A DNA stretch of 11,658 nucleotides. Source: JAWLGW01 sp964569055 (GTDB lineage: Bacteria > Planctomycetota > J058). A program made the translations under genes and the position numbers. The notes under the pieces were generated by a model. That model had not been told where the DNA came from and did not search any database. It saw nothing but the letters and a program-made list of their open reading frames with translations. Below are positions 7,126-11,658 of the stretch, piece by piece (the first letter of the stretch is position 1; each line of letters starts with the position of its first letter). The stretch spans positions 1-11,658 of the forward strand of contig CAZMSZ010000244.1 in assembly GCA_964569055.1 (NCBI GenBank), in the 5' to 3' direction.

Positions 7126-8568
7126 GTGAGCGGACCCGAGCAGGAGGGGCGCGGCGAGCGCCCCGAGCAGCCCGACGTGGCCGAGGTGGCGCCGTTGTTC
7201 GTCGAGTCCCACGGCGGCCTCGACCTCGACGTCGACTCGGCGCGGTTCGTCGAGCCGCCGCCGCTCGTGCTGCCCAGCGACTCGCGCGACGAGCGACCGC
7301 TCGACCTCGACGTCGACTCGGCCCGCTACCTCGAGGGCGCGCGTGGGGTGGAGACGCCTGAAGCGCGCGGCGAGCCGGCGATCCCGATCTTCGACGTCGA
7401 CTCGGCCCGCTACCCCGAGGAGGCGCGGCGCCCCACCGCCGCGCAGGGAGAGCCGCTGGGGCCCCCCGGCCCCGAGATGGCCGAGGCCGAGACCCACGTG
7501 GTGCGAGCGGACGCCGGCCGCGCCGACGAGACGATCGAGCTCGGGCACGGCGCGCGCCACGACCCCTGGGCGGACCCCGAGGCGTGGCGCGGCCGCCGCC
7601 TGGGCGCCTACGAGCTGAGCGACCCGCTGGCGCGCGGCGGCCAGGGCGCGGTGTTCAAGGCCACGCACCGCCAGCTGGGGCACCAGGTCGCGCTCAAGGT
7701 GCTCGACCCCGGCGCGGACGAGGGCGCGCGGCTCCGCTTCCGCCAGGAGGCGCGGGTGCTGGTCCGGCTCCGGCACCCCAACCTCACGCAGGTGTTCGAC
7801 CTCGGCCAGCAGCAAGGGGTCGAGTTCCTGGCCATGGAGCTGCTCGAGGGGGAGGACCTCGAGACCTGGGCCGCGCGGGTGCGGCCTGACCCGCGGCGGA
7901 TCGCGCGGGTCCTCGAGCCGATCGCGCGGGCCCTCCACTACTGCCACGGCGCCGGGGTGGTGCATCGCGACGTGAAGCCCGGCAACGTGCTGGTCGAGCT
8001 CGCCGGCGAGCGCCCCGTGCTGTGCGACTTCGGGCTGGTCAAGCGCGACGTCCACGCCATGTCGCTCGGCTCGCTCGACCTGCGCTCGATCTCGCGCGCG
8101 GGGGAGATCAAGGGCTCGCCCGAGTTCATGGCGCCCGAGCAGGTCGACCCCGGCAAGTTCGGGCCCGTCGGGCCGCGCACCGACGTGCACGGGCTGGGCG
8201 CGACGCTGTTCAGCCTGCTCACGGGGCGCGCGCCGTTCGTGGGCAAGGACGTGTGGGCCGTGCTCGACCAGGTCCTCCAGCACCCGCCGCCTCGGCCGAG
8301 CGAGCTGGCGGCCGGCGTCCCGCCGGCGCTCGACGCGCTGTGCGCGGCCGCCCTGGCCAAGGACGCCGCCGCGCGCCCGGAGTCCGCCGCCGCCTTCGCC
8401 GAGGCCCTGCGCGCGTTCCTCGAGGAGGGGCGCGCCGAGCCGCCGCCCGCGCCGCCTGCGCCGCAGCCCGCGCCACGATCCGGGCAGCGCAGGACCCTGC
8501 TGCTGATCGCGCTCCTCGTGCTCCTCCTCGCGCTCGTGCTCCTGACGCTCGAGCTCGCCCGCGGGTGA
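7126..8568 (+). CDS. Membrane-anchored Hanks-type serine/threonine protein kinase
   Basis: This is a 480-residue eukaryotic-like kinase. Residues 1-155 form an acidic, low-complexity N-terminal region with three copies of DVDSAR(F/Y) at 35-41, 62-68 and 90-96. The kinase domain spans about 160-433. It has the glycine loop ARGGQGAVFKA, Lys191 (VALK), Glu208 of helix C, the HRDVKPGN catalytic loop with Asp282, DFG at 301-303, and APE at 336-338. All catalytic residues are present, so it should be active. A proline-rich linker (439-450) leads to a single hydrophobic helix (about 456-476) that ends four residues before the C-terminus. The kinase should face the cytoplasm with no periplasmic sensor domain, so input must come through the N-terminal region or a partner. 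The GTG start has no ribosome binding site and follows a -10-like box by 6 nt. Targets are unknown. Confidence 0.93.
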   Translation: MSGPEQEGRGERPEQPDVAEVAPLFVESHGGLDLDVDSARFVEPPPLVLPSDSRDERPLDLDVDSARYLEGARGVETPEARGEPAIPIFDVDSARYPEEARRPTAAQGEPLGPPGPEMAEAETHVVRADAGRADETIELGHGARHDPWADPEAWRGRRLGAYELSDPLARGGQGAVFKATHRQLGHQVALKVLDPGADEGARLRFRQEARVLVRLRHPNLTQVFDLGQQQGVEFLAMELLEGEDLETWAARVRPDPRRIARVLEPIARALHYCHGAGVVHRDVKPGNVLVELAGERPVLCDFGLVKRDVHAMSLGSLDLRSISRAGEIKGSPEFMAPEQVDPGKFGPVGPRTDVHGLGATLFSLLTGRAPFVGKDVWAVLDQVLQHPPPRPSELAAGVPPALDALCAAALAKDAAARPESAAAFAEALRAFLEEGRAEPPPAPPAPQPAPRSGQRRTLLLIALLVLLLALVLLTLELARG

Positions 8569-8584
8569 GCGCGTCGCGCACAGG

Positions 8585-8613
8585 TTGCTGCGGCGGAGCG
8601 CCTCCGGTTCAAT
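8585..8613 (+). promoter_or_regulatory. Predicted promoter of the broken TerB-like/protease gene
   Basis: TTGCTG (8585-8590), a 17-bp spacer and TTCAAT (8608-8613) lie just upstream of the ATG at 8621, with 7 nt between the -10 box and the start. The layout matches that of the CPBP and thioredoxin-like genes, so the remnant may still be transcribed. Confidence 0.4.
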
Positions 8614-8620
8614 GGCGGCC

Positions 8621-9140
8621 ATGAGCTACCGAGCCACCCTCGACGAGGCCGCCGCGCGGCGGCTGCTGCGCACGCTCGTCGCCGTGGCCTCTCGGGTCGG
8701 CCCGCTCACGCCGGCCCGGGCGGGCCAGCTCCAGGCGCTCGGTACGCAGCCCGGCCGCCCTCCGCGCGGGGCAGCCCGTGTTCGCCTACGGCTTCGGCGT
8801 GCTCGGCGGCGACAGCAGCACCCTCCTCCTCACCCGGGGCACGATCTCGGCGCTGCGCCCCGAGGAGGGGCGCCTGGTGTTCGACGCCAAGGTGAACCCG
8901 GGCAACAGCGGCGGCCCGCTGGTCGACGGCGACGGCCGCTGGCTGGGGGTCGTGGTCGCCAAGACCCACGTGGGCGAGGGGCTCGACAGCCTCAGCCTGG
9001 CGGTCCACGGCCAGGCGGTCGTGGCCTGGCTGGCGCAGCACCGCGTGAACGTGGCCGTGGGCAGCGGCCTCCCGCGCGGCGAGGTGCCCCCCGACCAGCA
9101 GGTGCGCGCCAGCACGGTCCGGGTGGTCGCGGGAGCCTAG
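8621..9140 (+). pseudogene. Broken gene: short N-terminal stretch joined out of frame to the C-terminal half of an HtrA/trypsin-like protease
   Basis: From the ATG at 8621 about 42 codons look coding (DEAAARRLLRTLVAVAS and PLTPARAGQLQALG), vaguely like the start of a TerB-type helical domain. After about 8740 the coding pattern moves to another frame. That frame reads ALRAGQPVFAYGFGVLGG, then NPGNSGGPLVDGDGRWLGV and on to the TAG at 9138-9140. The second part is the C-terminal half of an S1C (HtrA/Deg-like) or trypsin-like serine protease, with the catalytic serine in GNSGG. The half that would carry the catalytic His and Asp is absent from every frame nearby, so a single frameshift cannot restore the gene and a deletion is the simpler explanation. 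The protease frame alone has a GTG at 8778, which would give a 120-residue piece without a complete active site. Its stop overlaps the opposite-strand STAS stop. Confidence 0.7.
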
Positions 9141-9523
9141 ACCCGGCGCTCCGCCTCCGCCCGGGTGCTGGCGACGGTGAACGCCTCGCTCAGGCCGAGC
9201 AGGCGGAACACCTCCATGGGGTTGAACCCCTCGGCGAGCCCGGTCTCGTCCTCGCGGGCCGCGACCTCCTGGGGGCACACCAGCGCCAGCCGGCCGCCGC
9301 GCTCCTGCAGGGTGTTGAGCGCGGCGATCAGCACGCCCACCCCGGCCGACGCGATGTACGTCAGGCGCTCGATGTCGCACACCAGCCGGCGCGCCCCGCC
9401 GCGGAGGGCGTCCTCGACGACCCGGTCGAGCTGCGGCGCGGTGTGGGCGTCGAGGGTGCCCGCGACGACCACGTGCACGACGCCCGACGGGGAGTCGATC
9501 CGCTCCAGCGACAGCTCGGCCAC
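9137..9523 (-). CDS. STAS-domain protein (anti-sigma factor antagonist type)
   Basis: This 128-residue protein consists almost entirely of a STAS domain, as in SpoIIAA/RsbV. VVHVVVAGTLDAHTAPQL (residues 15-32) matches the first strands and helix of the fold. DIERLTYIASAGVGVLI (50-66) is the loop that carries the regulatory phosphoserine, and Ser59 aligns with Ser58 of SpoIIAA. It probably binds an RsbW-type kinase or another partner and releases a sigma factor or other target when unphosphorylated (inference from family). No RsbW-like kinase or phosphatase gene is adjacent; the Hanks kinase two genes away is the only kinase in view. The start is GTG at 9521-9523, chosen because AAGGAGG (plus CCTCCTT, 9529-9535) lies 5 nt upstream. 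The longer open frame to 9634 would run through the divergent promoter region. Its stop overlaps that of the convergent protease remnant. Confidence 0.9.
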   Translation of the reverse strand: MAELSLERIDSPSGVVHVVVAGTLDAHTAPQLDRVVEDALRGGARRLVCDIERLTYIASAGVGVLIAALNTLQERGGRLALVCPQEVAAREDETGLAEGFNPMEVFRLLGLSEAFTVASTRAEAERRV

Positions 9524-9544
9524 GCGCGCCTCCTTGCTCACGAG

Positions 9545-9573
9545 AGCGTATGGGCTGGCTTCCACCCGGGCAA
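9545..9573 (-). promoter_or_regulatory. Predicted promoter of the STAS gene
   Basis: On the minus strand TTGCCC (plus 9568-9573), a 17-bp spacer and TACGCT (plus 9545-9550) give a good sigma-70-type match. Transcription would begin near 9538, leaving a short leader that contains the AAGGAGG site. This gene has a leader and a ribosome binding site, unlike the divergent thioredoxin-like gene. Confidence 0.45.
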
Positions 9574-9592
9574 GTCGGGTCGCGCGCCCGGT

Positions 9593-9621
9593 TTGCCGAT
9601 CCGCGCGCGCCGACGTACAGT
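9593..9621 (+). promoter_or_regulatory. Predicted promoter of the selenoprotein candidate (leaderless layout)
   Basis: TTGCCG (9593-9598), a 17-bp spacer and TACAGT (9616-9621) precede the ATG at 9628 by 6 nt. GGAGG at 9622-9626 is only 1 nt from the ATG, too close for a normal ribosome binding site, so a leaderless start is plausible. It lies in the 104-bp gap shared with the divergent STAS gene. Confidence 0.5.
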
Positions 9622-9627
9622 GGAGGC

Positions 9628-10089
9628 ATGACACGGCAAGAGCGGATCGCGATCGGCCTCGGGGTCGGCGTCGTCGGGGCCCTGTTCGGCCTGATGGTCT
9701 ACATGAACCACCGCGCGGAGCAGGGCGCCGTCCCGATCGACCGCACCGTGGCCACGGGCCCCGCGCCGACGGACCTCGCCGAGCGGGTCGCCACGATCTC
9801 GGAGGGGGAGCAGGTCGAGATCGGGCGTCACCTGATCGAGGGGCAGCGGACGGTCGTCGAGTTCACCGCCGACTGGTGACCGGGCTGCCGCCAGCTCGGG
9901 CCTCAGGTTGAGGCCTACATCCGCAAGACCGAGTCCGCCCGCCTCCGCAAGATCGACATCGGCAACTGGGGCACCCCCGTGGCCGAGCAGTACGGGATCA
10001 ACCGCCTGCCCACGCTCTGGCTCTACGAGGGGACCGAGCTCGTGTCGACCGACACGCGCGAGGTGCTGGAGCTGCTCCAGCAGCAGTGA
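9628..10089 (+). CDS. Predicted selenoprotein: membrane-anchored thioredoxin-like protein with UxxC active site (TGA at 9877-9879 read as Sec)
   Basis: Read through one in-frame TGA, this encodes a 153-residue thioredoxin-fold protein. Residues 7-26 are a transmembrane helix after MTRQER, predicting a periplasm-facing domain. The fold spans the TGA: VVEFTADW (76-83) precedes it, and PGCRQLGPQVEAYI and the cis-Pro loop INRLPTLWLYEG (Pro128) follow in the same frame. The TGA takes the place of the first cysteine of WCxxC, giving Sec84-Pro-Gly-Cys87. A SECIS-like hairpin lies 19 nt after it. The 69 codons after the TGA show the strong G/C third-base preference of real genes. It probably acts as a thiol-disulfide oxidoreductase outside the cytoplasm, with Sec as the attacking residue (family knowledge plus inference). 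Termination at the TGA would leave an 83-residue protein without an active site. The alternatives are a TGC-to-TGA mutation or a sequencing error. selA, selB, selC and selD are not in the window. Confidence 0.85.
9899..9915 (+). promoter_or_regulatory. Predicted bacterial SECIS element
   Basis: GGCCTCA (9899-9905) pairs perfectly with TGAGGCC (9909-9915) around a GGT loop, and a G-U pair can extend the base. If the terminal A-U pair opens, the apex is AGGUU closed by C-G, very like the AGGUCU apex of the Escherichia coli fdhF SECIS that SelB recognises. The stem begins 19 nt after the UGA and the loop about 26 nt after it, within the usual bacterial range as I recall it. A bulged U like that of fdhF is absent. 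The codons CCT and GTT inside it are the only A/T-ending codons after the UGA. Confidence 0.75.
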
Positions 10090-10101
10090 GCGAGCCCCCG
10101 G

Positions 10102-11466
10102 TTAGCGCGAGGACGAGAGGGCGGCCGTCCGCGCCGATTGCCGCACCAGGGCCGCGGCGCGCCGCGGGTAGTCCGTCAGCACCGCGTCCACGCCCACGCC
10201 GAGCACCGCGCTCAGCTCGGCGGGCTCGTTGATCGTCCAGGAGATGAGCTGCATGTCGAGCCCTTCGTCGTCGATCCGGGCCCGGTCGTGGCGCAGGACG
10301 TCCATGTAGTAGTCGAACCCGCCCCACAGCATGAGGCGCGGCCGGCCGACCGAGGCGAAGCGGTTGCCCATGCGCTCGGCCGCGGCCACGGCGCTGTAGT
10401 CGGTCGGGTCGCCCATGGGGAACAGGCGCTTGATCTCGATGTCGTGGGTGGCGCCCCAGCTCGCCCCGATCGCGCCCTTGATCGCCGAGAGCACCTCGCC
10501 CTCGGCGTGCATGAACACCGCGCGCTCGGCCAGGCCGTGGCGCTCCAGGCTGTCGGCCATCAGCCGCGCGAAGCGCGGGGCCGCCTCGAGCGGGACCTTC
10601 ACGTCGAGCACCAGCAGCGCGAGCGCGTCCGACTCGGCCAGGAACGGGGCGACCTCCTCGAAGGTCGGGATCTCGATCTCGGGGTCGGGGTCGAGCGCCT
10701 CGAGCGTGAAGCGGCGGCGGCTGTAGCCGAAGTGCGCGCGCAGCTCGGCGAGGTCGAGCTCGTGGACCGGCTTGCGGTAGCGGCTCCCGAGGGCGGGGAA
10801 GTTGGGCATGTAGGCCACGTCGCCCTCGAACCCGTGGTTGCGGATCAACGCCACCAGGCTGTTGGGCGAGGGGTCGTGCCACAGCACGATCTGGCCGTCG
10901 CGCGTGAGGCACAGGTCGATCTCGAGCCCCGTCGCGCCCTCGGTCATGGCCGCGCGCAGCGCGGGGAGCGTGTTCTCGCAGTGGCGGGTGGGCGAGCCGC
11001 GGTGCCCGATCACGCGGACCCCGGCCGCGGCGGGACTCGGCGGCGCGGCGACCCGCCGACGCTGCCGCAGCGGGTGCTCGAGCCGGAACGCGTCGCCGGC
11101 GAGGGTGTCGCCCACCTCGCGCAGCGGCACCTCGCGGGGGGCGCTCCAAGACCAGGTCGCGTTGGCCGCCCGTCCCGCGAGGGCGCCCGCCGCGCCGCGC
11201 GCGCCCGCGCCCGGCAGCTCCTCGCGGACCACCAGCTTCCAGCCGCCCTCGGCGCGAACCAAGGTCACGTGCTGCAGCCGGCCGTCCTTGCGTACGATCC
11301 CCCCGTAAGCGAGCGCGTGCGGGTCCTTGACGAGCTCGAGCGGCGCCGCCGGCGAGCCGATCCACACCCCGCGCACGCGGGGGGCGGGGCGCGGCGCCTC
11401 CTGCGCCGAGACCGGGCCGTGCGCGAGGAGGATCGAGGCCAGCACGAGCAGGGCGGCGGAGCGCAT
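10102..11466 (-). CDS. Secreted glycerophosphodiester phosphodiesterase with N-terminal extension
   Basis: This 454-residue protein should hydrolyse glycerophosphodiesters to glycerol 3-phosphate and an alcohol outside the cytoplasm. A signal peptide (about 1-21, LLVLASILLAHGPVSA) has an AxA-like cleavage site before Gln22. Residues of about 22-150 form an extension with no domain I recognise. The GDPD barrel begins with VIGHRG (His155), ENT (Glu164), LEIDLCLTRDGQIVLWHD (Glu182, Asp184, His197) and ends with ISWTINEPAEL and VDAVLTDYP. All core metal and catalytic residues are present. The ATG at 11464-11466 was chosen because it sits directly before the signal peptide; a TTG four codons upstream is possible. 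No good ribosome binding site is seen. The gene converges on the thioredoxin-like gene with only 12 nt between stops and no visible terminator. Phosphate scavenging or lipid turnover is a likely role (inference). Confidence 0.9.
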   Translation of the reverse strand: MRSAALLVLASILLAHGPVSAQEAPRPAPRVRGVWIGSPAAPLELVKDPHALAYGGIVRKDGRLQHVTLVRAEGGWKLVVREELPGAGARGAAGALAGRAANATWSWSAPREVPLREVGDTLAGDAFRLEHPLRQRRRVAAPPSPAAAGVRVIGHRGSPTRHCENTLPALRAAMTEGATGLEIDLCLTRDGQIVLWHDPSPNSLVALIRNHGFEGDVAYMPNFPALGSRYRKPVHELDLAELRAHFGYSRRRFTLEALDPDPEIEIPTFEEVAPFLAESDALALLVLDVKVPLEAAPRFARLMADSLERHGLAERAVFMHAEGEVLSAIKGAIGASWGATHDIEIKRLFPMGDPTDYSAVAAAERMGNRFASVGRPRLMLWGGFDYYMDVLRHDRARIDDEGLDMQLISWTINEPAELSAVLGVGVDAVLTDYPRRAAALVRQSARTAALSSSR

Positions 11467-11547
11467 GGCCGGGCGCAAGCAGCGCCCGTGCCTGCGTCAA
11501 CCCGAGCCGCTGTCTTCTCCAGCCATTTCATGATCCGCTCATGAGAC

Positions 11548-11658
11548 CTACCGCGGCGCCCCCACCGGCTCGGGGCGCGCGACCCGGGCGGCCGCCTCGC
11601 GCAGCCCGGCCTCCAGGATCGGGTCGGCGCCGGCGCGGTAGGGCAGCGGCGCGTCGGC
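11548..11658 (-). CDS. C-terminal 36 residues of an unidentified protein (partial, runs off the right edge)
   Basis: An open minus-strand frame enters from the right edge and ends with TAG (plus CTA at 11548-11550). It reads ADAPLPYRAGADPILEAG, then LREAAARVARPEPVGAPR. The amino-acid composition and G/C-ending codons look coding. The LPYRAGADPILEAGLR pattern is reminiscent of the end of S41-type or similar secreted proteases, but this is too little to name it. It would lie upstream of, and in the same direction as, the GDPD gene with an 81-nt gap. Confidence 0.45.
   Translation of the reverse strand, partial: ADAPLPYRAGADPILEAGLREAAARVARPEPVGAPR

Noticed and set aside
7210..7420. DNA-level tandem repeat or CRISPR-like array for the three DVDSAR units
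   Set aside because: The conserved units are only about 20 nt, unevenly spaced (81 and 84 nt apart), in frame, and vary at the DNA level. They are protein motifs.
7090..8622. Long minus-strand open frame opposite the kinase gene
   Set aside because: Antisense shadow: low-complexity composition, no domain, and it conflicts with a kinase that has all its catalytic motifs.
8621..9140. Programmed ribosomal frameshift rescuing the protease gene
   Set aside because: No slippery heptamer is evident near 8740-8760. Even after a frame change the product lacks the region with the catalytic His and Asp.
9137..9634. Longer form of the STAS protein starting near 9634
   Set aside because: The extra residues show no STAS or other domain and run through the divergent promoter region. 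The GTG at 9521-9523 has an ideal AAGGAGG site 5 nt upstream.
9628..9879. Short 83-residue membrane protein ending at the TGA
   Set aside because: It would stop in the middle of the thioredoxin active site, while clear thioredoxin sequence with normal codon preference and a SECIS-like hairpin continues in the same frame. A nonsense mutation or sequencing error stays possible but explains less.
10087..10104. Intrinsic terminator between the converging thioredoxin-like and GDPD genes
   Set aside because: The 12-nt gap has no stable hairpin followed by a T-run on either strand.

Overview
The window is very GC-rich, with almost every codon ending in G or C, and densely coding. GTG starts, a Hanks-type serine/threonine kinase with a C-terminal membrane anchor, a STAS protein and a CPBP protein suggest a large-genome bacterium such as Planctomycetota or Myxococcota. 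The phylum is inferred from style and is uncertain. No rRNA, tRNA, CRISPR array or insertion sequence was found.

Left part (1-6376): a divergent tryptophan/kynurenine degradation cluster. From a 140-bp intergenic region (2893-3032), the minus strand carries 3-hydroxyanthranilate 3,4-dioxygenase, aminocarboxymuconate-semialdehyde (ACMS) decarboxylase and kynureninase. The plus strand carries an unusual SDR protein, 2-aminomuconate semialdehyde dehydrogenase, a RidA-type 2-aminomuconate deaminase and kynurenine formamidase. Together they convert N-formylkynurenine to kynurenine, and 3-hydroxykynurenine through 3-hydroxyanthranilate, ACMS, 2-aminomuconate semialdehyde and 2-aminomuconate to 4-oxalocrotonate. 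Tryptophan 2,3-dioxygenase, kynurenine 3-monooxygenase and the steps after 4-oxalocrotonate are not here. The minus operon reaches the left edge of the window. The SDR lacks the canonical Tyr and Lys of its family, and its role is unknown.

Right part (6377-11658): separately transcribed genes. They are a CPBP-family membrane protein with QQ in place of the usual EE motif; a membrane-anchored kinase with three DVDSAR(F/Y) repeats before its catalytic domain; a broken gene joining an unrelated N-terminus to the C-terminal half of an HtrA/trypsin-like protease; a STAS protein on the minus strand; a membrane-anchored thioredoxin-like protein; a secreted glycerophosphodiester phosphodiesterase; and the C-terminal end of another minus-strand gene.

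The main discovery candidate is the thioredoxin-like gene at 9628-10089. The first Cys codon of its CxxC motif is an in-frame TGA, giving U-P-G-C. The thioredoxin fold continues in the same frame beyond it for 69 codons. A perfect 7-bp hairpin with an AGGUU-type apex lies 19 nt downstream. The only two of those 69 codons that do not end in G or C are inside this hairpin, where their T bases form stem pairs. This strongly suggests a selenoprotein with a bacterial SECIS element, which a standard gene caller would truncate.

Several genes share a recognisable promoter layout (TTGNNN, 17-bp spacer, TNNNNT). In four cases the -10 box lies only 6-7 nt before the start codon, implying leaderless mRNAs.
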